Source: Craterostigma plantagineum (lineage: Eukaryota; Streptophyta; Magnoliopsida; Lamiales; Linderniaceae). From it: a stretch of DNA of 64,000 nucleotides. How positions within the stretch are numbered: the first letter of the stretch is position 1; the number at the start of each line of letters is the position of its first letter. The notes under the pieces are model-generated. The model had not been told where the DNA came from. It made no database searches and saw only the letters and a list, made by a program, of their open reading frames with translations. The stretch is from NCBI GenBank assembly GCA_027422505.1, contig JAPQWV010000643.1, positions 186,001 through 250,000 on the forward strand. The letters are read 5' to 3'. Made by a program: the position numbers and the translations under genes. This document shows, in pieces, positions 53,736-64,000 of the stretch.

Positions 53736-53800
53736 GTTGTAGTATTTTATTATTATTATTCTTATATTATTATTATTATTGTTATTATTATTATTATTTC
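53736..53800 (+). repeat. TTA microsatellite
   Basis: Imperfect (TTA)n of about 65 bases with TTC and TTG interruptions. Confidence 0.9.
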
Positions 53801-54950
53801 AACAGCCAATATATCTCCTACGTGCATGTCACCATACCATGGTATGTGCGGTCCGGATGAAGCCTACCTTGTAGATCGAACGGTTGATCATGTATCTACA
53901 ATTATCATATATTTTATTATCATTTAAATTTTCATTTTTCCACGTAAATTGTTGAGAGAAAACTCACCATCTTTTGGTAAATAATTCGGCCTCTAGTGGC
54001 AGGACCACAATTAGCGATAATAACAAAAGCTATTGTCATTGGGTGAGGTACAAATGTATCATTATTTCACACGTAATTTTGCTATATATTTCAATTCGAT
54101 ATATAATCCTGTAAATTGCGACATCCATACATACATAAAAAAGGTTCCAAGTGATCACAAATGACAGCTAGTCAGGTTGTTTTCTTTTCGGTAAGCAATG
54201 ACAGCCAATATTAATTAATTATAATGCCAACAAATTATAAAGAAAAAATTAGATAAGTTAATTAAGTTAGGTGCGAGTGTTTGTAATAAGTTCACATGGT
54301 GGCATGTGAGTGGGTCCCACTGTGATGACATGAACCCCGTTTTTGCCGGACAGAGGTGTCTCTGTCGGGAATGGGTCGTTAGGTTTGTCTTTGTTGTGTG
54401 TGTGTGTGTGTGAATTTTTATGTGTGGACGTTTATATATCGTATGTTATTAAATATCTTGAACTTCACAATACGAGGGCAGTAGCTAATTCCCAAGTACA
54501 GCAACATACTGTACATATATAATTGAATAATAGAATTTGTAGGAAATATATAATAATATATCATATTGGTATAGGGTGATATGTATGTACGTGTTTCGGT
54601 ACGAAAACTGCCTTGCAGAAATTACGGGGAAAAAGGTTTTGTAAATTGTAATGCGAAGGCCGATGGCGTGTGCGTGGATCTCAATTACGCGCGAAGAAAG
54701 AAAGCAAAATATTTAGTCCGCAATTATAAAACAAAACATAAAGTTCGCTTGTCGTAATAACAAATGGGTGCGTATTGTCACGTTATATAATGAATTTGTT
54801 ATGTTATGCTAATGGAGTTGCATGCCATGTACCGACTTATTATTCCCAATGTCGATTTAGATGGTACTCGAGACGTCATCAATTCACATTGGAGGATATT
54901 TTAAAATTAACAAGAGTCATAAAAATTGACTTACAATATTGAATATTGAC

Positions 54951-55753
54951 TGTTACCCTCGGGGTTTTCGGCTAACGGTAAAATAACCCGCGAGTCAGAA
55001 ACTAGGTGAAGAGGAAAGAAGTGGGTAATCCTAGAAGTAAGTTCGAGGGTAACGAGGTGATCCGCGGGAAGAGTAGAGAATGAGAAGAAAGAGGGAGAAA
55101 TCTCGAGGAGCCGAGAAAGAAGGAGGCATTTATCCCGAGGAGGGCAGACCGAAGGTGAGCCGATGGACCCCCAGAGCATAAAGAGAATGAAGCCGAGCGA
55201 GTTGGTCCCGAGGCGCGATGGGCAGCCCGAGCAGGTCAGCCTGGGAACGAAGAAAGAGTAGACCGAAGTGATTAGCCTGAGGGATCATGAAGATGAGACC
55301 AGATAGAACCGATGTTCCCGAGGAGGAATCGGAAAGCTCGAATGGGGCAATTTCATGTCAGGAAGAAGAGGTCACGAGGAGGCTGAAGAGCAAAGGAGGA
55401 AAGAATAACGTGGGGAGGACCACGTCACCGCGAGAAGCCCGCGAAAGAGTGGGCTAGGGAAGGACGAGGTCAAGGCAAGACGGAACGAGGTTAGTATAGA
55501 AGATAGCGGTTGAACCATTTCCAGGTACGCACACTGAAATGAAAAACTACCCTTTGAGCCAAGCACCTGTCTTTACCCATTTTTAGGAAGAAAACTGACT
55601 TTAATCATCGGAGGGGCATCGCCGGAAACCACTCCATCCCCTCTAACCTGTTTTCACTGGTTTTTGAGTGTTAGGTTCGAACGTTAATATCGATCGTCAG
55701 TTCAAGAAGTCGCGCCAGGAGTTCGTTGCAAGAGTCATTTTTTGTGGAACACA
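54951..55753 (+). repeat. 5' LTR of the second Tat element
   Basis: It begins TGTTACCCTCGGGG and ends GTGGAACACA (803 bp), directly before a primer site. It is GC-rich and purine-rich (GAGG/GAAG repeats) compared with its surroundings. Confidence 0.85.
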
Positions 55754-55757
55754 TCAA

Positions 55758-55775
55758 TTGGTGCCGTCTGTGGGA
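55758..55775 (+). promoter_or_regulatory. Primer binding site of the second Tat element
   Basis: TTGGTGCCGTCTGTGGGA, four bases after the LTR, closely resembles the TTGGCGCCGTCTGTGGGA primer sites of plant Tat elements. Confidence 0.85.
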
Positions 55776-55998
55776 TGATATATCAGTATATCAAGATGGT
55801 AAGTTCCGCAAACGACCTTCAATCACCATTGATAGAAGAAGTACTCACGGCATAGTCGATGGAAAGAAGACTCAAGGAGACGTTCAGCGCTGAACTAGCT
55901 GAATTAGTGAGGCTGAGAGCCTAAGATGTTGAGAGCTGAGCAAGCCGCAAAGAATCAGGCATGAGTCGCCAGAGCAGCCCGAAACCGAGGAACAAGAA

Positions 55999-57110
55999 GT
56001 GGAGAGGTTGCAAAAGGAAACTGAAATTCCGCACGCCGAAGACCAAGATAAAGAACCAGAAGAGAAAATGATGAGGGTGGAGATCAATGCGTTGCGAGCC
56101 GAAAAAAGGAGAGAAGTGGCGGAGAGACAAATCGCTGAGTGGGAGCGAATGAAGGAGGAAATCCAAAGGATGAAGGAGCTGGCCAACCCGCAGGTGCCCC
56201 TCCCAGTGCAAAGAGGGTCCCCATTCTCGAACAAAGTCTCTTGGGCAGCGAGCAACTTCAGGTTCCCAGACATGAATCGATATGATGGCTCGGTGCAACC
56301 CGAAGATCATGTAGCTAGCTTCGAAGGGAACGCCGCACTATATCAGCTGGAGGACGCCATTAAGTGCCGTGTATTCGTGACAACCTTAGAAAAAGGAGCC
56401 CAACATTGGTTTACAATGTTCCCCGCTGGAGAAATCCACAACTTCTCAGATTTCACTAGAGCCTTCCTAAGACAACACTCGAGCAGCAGAAGAAGCCATT
56501 CTCGACATGTACTTATTAAACATGAGGCAGGGGGATCAGAGAGCCTTCGAGATTATCTGAAGCGATTCAACAAAGCCATGATGGAAGTCCCGACTGCCAC
56601 ATTGGCTTATTAATCGGAGACTTTCACAACGGGCTGAAAGAGGGAGATTTATTAAGATCACTGGTAAAGAAGTACCCGACCACAGTAGAAGAACTAATAG
56701 TCCGAGTCAAGAAGTACGTGAGGGTTGAGGAGGCACATGGCTTCAATAAAAGGAGACAAAAAGCGTGCCATAGGCACGGTGGACGTGGCCCGAGATCCGA
56801 TCCGCCCCTTGAACTTTTGAAGAAAATCCCCGAAGGGGACTCCGAGGAAGGTGAACAAAGTGAGAGCGCTGGAAATATTCGATGGAAGATACTCTCTCCA
56901 GAAACCACTAGGGAGCAAAAGCGGACCAAAAAACCCTATGTCGAGAGCATACTGCACCGAGAGTATGGCCACACGACAGAGGAATGCTATCATTTAAACA
57001 TGAACTCGAGAGACTGGTGGTGGCCTACCGCGAGGCCCGAGCAGAACTGGTGGACGAGGAGGGGGAGAACGCTCCGCGAATGGCGTCGGGCTCGTGATCA
57101 TCTCATCATG
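55999..57110 (+). pseudogene. Tat Gag, frameshifted
   Basis: A charged coiled-coil N-terminus (EEKMMRVEINALRAEKRRE) is followed by the Gag domain: FRFPDMNRYDGSVQPEDHVA, CRVFVTTLEKGAQHWF and SESLRDYLKRFNKAMMEVPT. A frame change near 56,610 leads to VRVKKYVRVEEAHGFNKRRQ and a knuckle-like HREYGHTTEECYHL that lacks its first Cys. The protein would package RNA. The premature stop and frame change make it a pseudogene. The start ATG at 55,999 may be internal, since gag-like sequence extends upstream in other frames. Confidence 0.8.
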
Positions 57111-57132
57111 GGGAGAATAAACCAGCTTAGGA

Positions 57133-57425
57133 ATAAGGTTGGACTTCCGAGCATCCAACAACGAGGCCGAGTATGAAGCCTCGCTGCTTGGAATGAGGAC
57201 AGTCATAAGGATGGGATTAACCGGAGTGACCCCATACTCAGATTCGCAGTTGGTGGTTCAACAGACAGAGGGGAATTTTGCCATTAAGGAAGATAGGTTG
57301 ATGGTATGCGAAGTCGTTCGAAAAAATGAAGGGAAAGTTCAAGGAACTTAAGCTGATACTCATCAACAGAAAAGAAAACGAAAAAGCAGATCGGATAGCC
57401 AAATGGGCTAGTACGTTAAATCCGC
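57133..57425 (+). pseudogene. Tat-type RNase H fragment
   Basis: It begins abruptly with DFRASNNEAEYEASLLGM (catalytic Glu), then YSDSQLVVQQTEGNFAIKED (catalytic Asp). After a one-base shift near 57,340 comes LILINRKENEKADRIAKWAS. The first part of the domain, with its initial Asp, is lost in the internal deletion, so it cannot be active. Confidence 0.8.
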
Positions 57426-57481
57426 CCGAGTAGGGAATCAAGATGGGCCGCTAAAATCCATAAATAGAGGAGGCGAAAAGG

Positions 57482-58699
57482 TTGGGACCCGAGGACTGGC
57501 GATATGACATCTATCGATATCTCGACGAACTAATCCTCTCTGACGACACTCGAGCCCGAGTAGTTCTGAAGAGATCCGGCAGTTTCACGATCATTGACGG
57601 GATATTATTCAAAAGGTACTACTCGGGCCCTCTGCTGAGATGTTTATCTAAGGATGAATCGGAAGAAGCCTTGGTGGACATACATGAAGGGAGTTGTGGA
57701 AGCCACATCGGGGGAATGGCGCTAGGACGCAAGCAATGTTAGCGGGATTCTTCTGGCCAACCATGAGCTGACGCAATTCGGATGGTGCGAGGATGTCATC
57801 AATGTCAGAAACATGCAAATTTGCAAAGAGCCCCCGCAGAGATGATGAAGTCGGTCGTATCGGCATGCCCGTTCAATCAATGGGGACTAGACATTGTCGG
57901 GCAGTTCGAGGGGAATGTCTCGCAAAAGAAATTCCTGTTAGTGGCGATCGATTACTTCACGAAATGAAGGCCCAGGCACTGGTACGCATCACTGAGGCAG
58001 CCTTTCTGTGGAAGAATATCTTATGTCGGTTCGGGATCCTGAAGCGTCTAGTGAGCGATAATGGGAGGCAATTCAGCGGGCGCGAGTTAAAGGAATGGTG
58101 TGAAGGTTATGGGATCGAGCAGGTATTCACTTCAGTGGCTTATCCACAGAGCAATGGCCAGGTAGAAGTGACGAATCGAACCATTGTACAAGCGCTCAAA
58201 GTTCGATTGGATGGATTAAAAAGGCTGTGGTTCACGAGCTGCAGAGCGTACTCTGGTCCTACCGAACGACGCCTCGGGTCGGGACGAAGGAGACTCCATT
58301 CAGTTTGGTGTATGAGAACGAAGCAATCCTCCCCGTGGAAATAGGGCAAGATAGTGTTACGATCCTCGGGTATTCGGAAGAAAATGACCAGCTTAGCGCT
58401 GATGAACTTGACCTGATCGAGGAGGGAGAGAAAAGGCCACGCTCAAGATGGCAGCTTATCAGAGGAAGATCACCCGAGCATATAATCGAAAGGTAGGGCT
58501 GAGAAGGTTTGAGGAAGGGGAGCTCGTCATGAAAGAGATACAACACAAAGGGGAAAGAGGGAAGTTAGATCCAAAGTACGAGGGCCCTTATAAAGTGATC
58601 AGGAAGACCGGGGAGGCCGCTTATTACTTAGAAGACCTGGAAGGAAAGCAACTAGAGAGGCCGCACAACGCTCGACACTTGAGGAAAAACTATCCTTGA
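57482..58699 (+). pseudogene. Tat integrase, frameshifted
   Basis: Pieces in order are DILFKRYYSGPLLRCLSKDE-like linker, GCHQCQKHANLQRAP (zinc Cys pair), and QWGLDIVGQF (first Asp), then TGA at about 57,965. In other frames follow RLVSDNGRQFSGRELKEW (second Asp) and SNGQVEVTNRTIVQALK (Glu), then LWSYRTTPRVGTKETPFSLV and the C-terminal YEGPYKVIRKTGEAAYYLED, ending at 58,697-58,699. The catalytic residues survive but at least four frame changes separate them. In the family this enzyme inserts element DNA. Confidence 0.85.
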
Positions 58700-59352
58700 G
58701 AGGCCAAGCTCGTACCTTATTTAATATGTCCAACACCATACTTTGTGTTGCTTAGTTTGATAAGTTTGTCTAGTTCAGTCGATTGTTTTATTCATGAACA
58801 TACTTTTGAATGAAGTTATACGTTTCCGTAAGAACGCAATTCACAATGAGACCTTGGATTAAACACGGAAATTATCCGCTCGGGAGGGCGAAAACGAGTT
58901 AAGCCCTGAGAAGAGGCACGATGAAAAATTAATCCTTGAAAGAAACAAGGAAATTATCCGCTCGGGAGGGCGAGAATGAATTGAGTCCTCAAGAGACGCA
59001 CGATGAAATATTAATCCTTGGAAGAAGCAAGGAAATTATCCTCTCGGGAGAGAAAAAATGGATTGAGTCCTCAAGAGAGGCACAATGAAAAATTAATCCT
59101 TGGAAAAACAAGGAAATTAACCGCTCGCGAGGGCGAGAATGAATTGAGTCATCAAGAGAAGCGCGATGACTTGAAAGATTGGTTCTTGGAAGAAACAAGG
59201 AAATTATCCGCTCGGGAGACCGAAATGAATTGAGTCCTCAAGAGAGGCACAACAAATCCTTGGAAGAAACAAGGAAAACATTCGTGCGGGAGAGCGGAAA
59301 TGAACTAAGTCCTTGTATAATACTGTTTAGACTTCGTATTTGGGGCGTTTCT
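58700..59352 (+). other. 3' noncoding region of the second Tat element
   Basis: After pol there is about 150 bases of T-rich sequence, then an array of about 81-bp repeats up to the copia LTR. No polypurine tract or 3' LTR precedes the junction at about 59,352, so the right part has been lost or displaced. Confidence 0.6.
58866..59330 (+). repeat. About 81-bp tandem repeat, six units
   Basis: GGAAATTATCCGCTCGGGAG or a close variant starts at about 58,868, 58,949, 59,031, 59,112, 59,199 and 59,272. Each unit also carries GAGTCCTCAAGAGA(G/C)GCAC and AATCCTTGGAAGAA. The spurious charged protein frames here are due to the repeat. Confidence 0.9.
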
Positions 59353-59642
59353 TGTAACAGTCCTTAGATTAGAAATAAGTTGTATTTATACCAAGTATTG
59401 TTTGGTGTAAATACTTATGTACACTTATGAATTGAATACAGAAAAATTATTTAATTGATCCGAAAGGCTTCACAATCAAATTCTAGAGAGAGAGAAACAA
59501 CAGAAATCCTTATCTCACTAACATCATTCTCTCTCGAGGTTTCAATTAAGTTTTTCGATCGAACTTCAATCTCGATCATTCTAATCGAATTACTTAGGGT
59601 TGAAGTCTAGGATCATAGGAGTTGATAATCGAGGACTTAACA
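59353..59642 (+). repeat. 5' LTR of the copia element
   Basis: About 290 bp from TGTAACAGTCC to TTAACA, matching the LTR at 9,936-10,286 except that the first about 60-85 bases of that copy are not present. The 5' boundary is therefore uncertain; the LTR may be truncated where it meets the Tat repeat array. Confidence 0.7.
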
Positions 59643-59644
59643 AT

Positions 59645-59656
59645 TGGTATCAGAGC
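59645..59656 (+). promoter_or_regulatory. tRNA-Met primer binding site
   Basis: TGGTATCAGAGC, two bases after the LTR, is complementary to the 3' end of plant initiator tRNA-Met, the standard copia primer. Confidence 0.95.
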
Positions 59657-60650
59657 CGATTCGTCCTGTTTTGAAACAAAATTGTTAGAAACCGGATCGA
59701 ATTTTATTTCTGAAACTGTTCTGTGCGAAGAAACATTTTGGCGCGAAAACGAATTCGATCTGATAGCCTTAACTCTATGTTTATTTGACTTGAATTTGAT
59801 GTTTAAGTGCTCGCTTAAGTGATGGAAATCGTTTGCGATTAGATCCTTAGCGGTTAGGACTTTGAATTAGCATAATTGGTGAATCTGGATAGCTACTGTT
59901 CGCGCGAAGAACACTTAGAACACGTACTGATTTTGACCAAATTCGATATATTTCGAGCAAAAACCGGCAATTTCACTGTCTAATTTGTTGTTCTTGCTTG
60001 CATCAATGTTAATTTGTATTCTGTGATTATTTCCGCGATTTCAATTTTTCTAGCTGTCTTTGATCAGATTAATTTCTCGATCGAAAACTCCGCGCGAGAA
60101 TTTTTCTCGATCAGAATACTAAGTCGGCCCTAAAGTCGCCATCACTAAGAGCGATTTTAGTTGAAAAATTTCTCACGCATTATTCAGCGAAAATCTTTTT
60201 CGACGAGACTTATTTTGACTTTGCGCGCGTAAAGTTTTCTCTCGAAAAACATTTTCGATCAGACTATTAAGTTTGACATAGTGAAAATCATTTGCGCTCG
60301 AAAAACTTTCCCGATCAACAGATTTATTTTGACTCTGTGAGAAACTTACTAATTGTACTGTTTCTTTGCGATCGAAATAAATTCACGATTCGAAATTTTT
60401 TCTCGACCGAAAGATTTTGAAATTATTTTCGCTTGAAAAATTTTTCGCTGACACTTTTACGCACGGAACAGTAACTATTACATAATTTTTCCGACAATAT
60501 TATTTCTGATCTAACTTTAAAGATTGAATCAAAAATAATTCTCGACTGCTTTCGAATCAAACGCTACTAACTAATTTGTCACTTATGAAGCACTTTACAT
60601 CAATTTAAACAATCAAAACAATCAAAGAAGATCCTTAATCAACTCTTCAA
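59657..60650 (+). other. Copia untranslated leader
   Basis: About 1 kb with no open frame of note. It is rich in repeated CTCGA/TCGATC and GAAAATTTTTC phrases (59,930-60,440). Gag begins near 60,652. Confidence 0.55.
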
Positions 60651-60651
60651 C

Positions 60652-61915
60652 AAAAACATGATGCATATGCGCTTGGAAACGACAACCGTCCTCCAATCCT
60701 TAAACGAGGCGAATACACGGTTTGGAGAAGTAGGTTCTTGAACTTCATAGAGCTTAAAGATCAGGCTGAAAACTCGAACAATCCTCCCATCGAAGACGGA
60801 CCCGTAGAATTTTGGGTCACTCAAGAAGGTAACAACTCGAACAATCCTCCCGTCGAACCCACTAGGCGACTGAAGATTCCTAGCGAGTACGATGAGGGCG
60901 AGAAACAAAGACCAAAGGCCAATCTGATAGCTAAGAACACATTGATGCAAGGCATCCCCAATGACATCTACAGACAAATAGACAGCCTTCCAATGACGAA
61001 AGGATGTGGGATGAACTGCATAGGATGATGCAGAGAACCGAAGTAGGCGTCAAGGCTAAGAAGGCTAACATACTCACGCGTATGATTCCTTCAAAGCAAA
61101 GAATGAGGAGAGCTTGCATGATCTTTATCAACGGTACATCACCCTTCTCAACGAAATGAGGAAAAGAGATACACAAGACTAACATGGAGATGAACATTCG
61201 ATTCCTGTCCTCGCTGCCCACCAAATGGAAGAAGATATCCACTCAACTCAGACAAAACAAAGATTTGGACGAAATGGATATACACACTATTTTTTACAAC
61301 CTCGCACAACATGAAAAGACATCAGCGAGATTCGAAAAGAGCAAAAGGGTAAGCAGGCCGAAGACTTCATAGCTCTAGTTTCGGAGAAGAGGAACTTCCG
61401 CACACGCAAGGAAAAGCATGTCAAGCTTCCAAGCTCTTCAGAGGATGAGGAACCATCGGATTCAGAACTTCCTTCTGACGTCAAGGAATTTGGGAAACAG
61501 TTGGCCTTAATTGTCAAAATGATGACGAAGCAGTACTTCAAGAAGAAGTCGCCATCCTCTGCTAAAAGACTTCGAACTACTAGCTCGAAGAATAAAGAGA
61601 AACCAACTGTGTCCTCATAAGCCATAACTTCAAAAGACCTACTGAAGTGTTTCAACTGTGGTAAAATTGGCCATTTCGCCAGAGTGCACCCTTCCGAAGA
61701 AGAAGAATGCCAACTACTACTCCAAGAAGCTTCAACTAACCAAACAGAAGGAAGCTGTAGTAGCTCTTATGGCTTAACAAGACCCTGGCTAGAGGACACA
61801 TCAGATTCTGACGCCGATAACCACGCTCTCATGGCGCGTCTCGAAATGATCAGAAAGATGAAACTTCCGCTAGGACAGACGAAGACTACTCATCCACTTC
61901 ATCTCAGGAGGTAGT
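60652..61915 (+). pseudogene. Copia Gag, decayed
   Basis: A Gag N-terminal block PPILKRGEYTVWRSRFLNFI (about 60,692-60,751) is followed by LKIPSEYDEGEKQRPKANLI and TLMQGIPNDIYRQIDS, then LHDLYQRYITLLNEM in another frame. The zinc knuckle CFNCGKIGHFAR (61,648-61,683) has lost its last Cys through a frame change; YYSKKLQLTKQKEAVVALMA follows out of phase. A short direct repeat (AACTCGAACAATCCTCCC) at about 60,772 and 60,834 marks an internal duplication. Gag would package element RNA. Confidence 0.8.
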
Positions 61916-63485
61916 AACCCCTGACTCTAGACATTTGGCATTTTAGCTGCATTAGAATCTAGGTATGCTAACATAGTACATTAGCAGAAACGAGATGGTA
62001 GAGAAAAAGCTTCTTAGGTCTAAGGAAACAATAGATCGTCCTGAAAAAACTCTTAGGAGCTCAAATCTCAAAATAGAAGAACTAACTAAGAGACTCCAAT
62101 CCTATGAGACTAAGCATATTCCATTAGAAAAGCATAGCTCGGTAATTAAGGAATTAGAAGACAGGCTAGACAATAACCACAAATGTCTACTTGTAAACTT
62201 AGACGAGAAAAATCACTTTAGATGTAGACTTGAAGCTGTTAGTAAGAAGGTTACGAGTCTCGAAGATGAATTAGCTAAGTCAAATTCTAAGATAGTGAAT
62301 TAACAAAGAGTCTAAACACCTGTCAAGCTGAGAAGCTCTACTCCAAGATAAAGAAATTAGAAGATCTTCTTGTAATAAGGGGCCAAACTGATCAGACAAT
62401 ATTCTTAAACCAACCAATGGACATAGAATTCTATGATTATAAGTTTAGCTTAGGTTTTGAGAATCCACGGTACTTGAAGAAAGTTGATTGTAAGCAACTT
62501 TATGATGTACATGGGTCTAGGACTAACTGCTCTTATGGTTTTTACTAACGCAAAGTAAATAGCCACGTTAGAAGAAGTCAACAGAAAGGCCAAGACTAGG
62601 GTTGAAATTCCCTTTTCCTACACCGAATTGAACAAGAGTTACAAAACTAGGGAAATTCCCAAGGGATGTGACTCTGAGTCAATCTATCTTCCAGAAGTCC
62701 GAGGAAGCACAAAAAGCGTGAAGAAAGAAAAGCGCCTTCCAAAGATACAAATCTAAGAATAATATGTTGAAAAATATTATCTCTAACCCTGTTTCTACTA
62801 CGTCTATAGGGAGCGTAGTAAAGGATCTAGAGAAACAGAAGACGAGGGTGTCTAGTTTAGAAATAAAGAAGGAGTCTCTGGATGTCAAAGTTTCAAATTT
62901 CTTTCCTCCTTCTGTAAAAATAAAGGACACTTGTACAAATAAAAGAGCCGTTTTTTATCTTGAAATCATTGCTTCTACTTGCTCCCTAAAGCCTACCACT
63001 TTTAGAAGCACTAACTTCGAAATAGGCTCAACGTCGGTAGTAACAAATAATCATTCTAAGATAAATGCATCTAGAATGACCCGTAGGAAACAAGAACCAG
63101 CCATTAAGAAAGCTTACGGCGCTATTCATTCATGTTCTCACCAAAGGTACCCCGTGAAGATCCAATCCCCCAAACACCTTAGGAGGGGAGACTATCAAAT
63201 GAAAAGATCTTTTCCACGCTCAAACTCATGCATTTGCCCGTGCTGAAATTCATCTTCTCTGCCAGTTTCAAACCAAATAGGTTCCTAAATCTTCGCCTAG
63301 GAAGAGCCAAGTCTCCTACAACGGCCAAACCCAAATCAACTTCTTCAAAAGTGACTTGGGTTGCCAAAACTTCTATTGGTGATAATTTAGGAACCATATG
63401 TGAACCAAAGACTAAATCTACTAATCTGAGAGGACCCATTTATAAGTGGGTACCTAAAGCTCTTTAAATTTATTTTTGTAGATCC
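61916..63485 (+). pseudogene. Copia Gag-Pol linker with coiled-coil region, decayed
   Basis: The longest frame (61,995-62,303) encodes heptad-like RSSNLKIEELTKRLQSYETK and KHSSVIKELEDRLDNNHKCL, typical of extended copia Gag regions. Then FENPRYLKKVDCKQLYD (about 62,457) and, near 63,430, GPIYKWVPK just before the protease, both familiar from plant copia polyproteins. Frames change several times and carry stops. Confidence 0.6.
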
Positions 63486-63487
63486 AT

Positions 63488-64000
63488 CATGTGTGGTACC
63501 TAGACTCGGATTGCTCCACACACATGACAGGAAATCAAGAGCTGCTGAGCAACTATCAAGACCATCTAAATGGCAAAGTCAGGTTTGGTAAAGTAAGGAA
63601 ATCAAGAGCTGCTGAGCAACTATCAAGAACCACTATCAACGATGTCTCTTACGTCAAAGGCCTCCGCCACAACTTGTTCAGCATAGGCCAGTTCCGCGAT
63701 AAAGGATTCCAGGTCGTCTTCCTTGCGGACCGGTGCAAAATTTTGGACAGTAAGGACAAAGAACTCCTTCATGGAATTCGGAAATCAAATCTGTACACAA
63801 TCAACGTGACGTCCATGCGGCCTTTCACAGCTATTTGACTCATCTCTCAGATTACAATTCAGAGGAACAGCCTATGGCATCAACGCATGTCTCATCTCAT
63901 AAAGCTCTTCAACGACTCTCAATAAAGAAATTGGTTCACGGTCTACCAACAAATTTGACGGCGCAAGAGCATCAATGTTCAGCATGTAAGCTTGAAAAAG
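63488..64000 (+). pseudogene. Copia protease start and integrase zinc domain
   Basis: The protease motif reads WYLDSDCSTHMTGN, with Asp where the family has Gly in DSG. After a short internal duplication come DVSYVKGLRHNLFSIGQFRD and GIRKSNLYTINV, the pre-integrase region. A stop at 63,836-63,838 is followed by LWHQRMSH and, one frame over, HKALQRLSIKKLVHGLP and CSACKLEK, the His-His-Cys-Cys zinc domain. Truncated by the window edge. Confidence 0.85.

Larger units (their letters stand above)
51665..54945. other. AT-rich noncoding DNA with microsatellites
   Basis: No intact gene. Short frames at 51,900-52,142, 52,060-52,326 (minus), 52,610-52,849 and 52,859-53,263 lack convincing features or start at non-ATG codons. 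(TA)n, (TTA)n and (GT)n tracts lie at about 52,860, 53,740 and 54,397. This is the longest stretch without a transposon call and may be host intergenic DNA. Confidence 0.5.
54951..59352 (+). mobile_element. Second Tat-lineage gypsy element, internally deleted
   Basis: The order is 5' LTR, primer site, gag, then directly the Tat-type RNase H and integrase. Protease, RT and the first RNase H are missing between about 57,100 and 57,135. The 3' LTR is not seen. The element is cut at about 59,352, where a copia LTR begins. Its LTR family also occurs, antisense, at 50,325-51,126. Pol is broken by several frame changes. Confidence 0.85.
59353..64000 (+). mobile_element. Ty1/copia element, 5' part, decayed, cut by window edge
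   Basis: The order is LTR, tRNA-Met primer site, long leader, Gag-like region with zinc knuckle, coiled-coil region, protease and integrase zinc domain, the usual copia layout. It runs off the right edge. The LTR family also occurs at 9,936-10,286. The coding regions hold many stops and shifts. Confidence 0.88.

Noticed and set aside
59018..59367. Charged frames rich in Glu, Arg and Lys after the second Tat pol
   Set aside because: Translation of an 81-bp tandem repeat array.

Overview
This is repeat-dense, gene-poor plant nuclear DNA, most likely from a eudicot. Every recognisable coding stretch belongs to a transposable element or to host sequence carried by one. No intact host gene, rRNA, tRNA or CRISPR was seen. 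The element types are typical of angiosperms: Ty1/copia, Athila and Tat Ty3/gypsy, L1-type LINE, BED-finger hAT, CACTA, Helitron, and a Mutator-like element (MULE) with a Ulp1-like gene. Host-like introns interrupt two of the carried genes. The species cannot be named from the sequence.

Layout. 0-1.6 kb: 3' end of a decayed copia pol. 2.9-9.6 kb: Athila-type gypsy element with broken pol, long 3' noncoding region and 3' LTR. 9.6-11.1 kb: the 3' ends of two more retroelements. 11.5-13.8 kb: hAT transposase pseudogene. 14.3-16.2 kb: non-autonomous CACTA element that has captured two exons of a NOT3 (CCR4-NOT subunit) gene. 16.8-17.5 kb: small Helitron with three successive 3' hairpin ends. 20.1-24.3 kb: 5'-truncated LINE on the minus strand with a 16-bp target duplication. 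25.1-25.9 kb: two hAT-type MITEs, each with an exact 8-bp duplication.

26,039-48,844 is the centrepiece. It is a MULE with 53-bp terminal inverted repeats and a 9-bp target duplication (8/9 match). It carries a plus-strand DUF1985/Ulp1-protease gene facing a minus-strand MURA-type transposase gene. Many copies of a TTATTCGAG-type motif lie under both ends and between the two genes. A 14.2-kb Tat-lineage gypsy element (33,367-47,573, minus strand) sits inside the transposase gene with a perfect 5-bp duplication. Its LTRs are nearly identical, so it is young. Its 1,494-codon pol frame is open, but the reverse transcriptase motif reads YVDG instead of YVDD. Between its pol and 3' LTR lies an antisense, intron-containing plant-mobile-domain gene.

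49.2-51.7 kb: complete 2.46-kb non-autonomous LTR element (target duplication GGAAT) that contains an antisense LTR of another Tat family. 51.7-54.9 kb: AT-rich noncoding DNA with microsatellites. 54.95-59.3 kb: that second Tat family in plus orientation, internally deleted for protease and RT. 59.35-64 kb: 5' part of a decayed copia element running off the window.

None of these elements looks autonomous as read. Many breaks are single-base indels, so some may be assembly errors rather than biological decay. Functional calls rest on motif recognition by eye; no database search was run.
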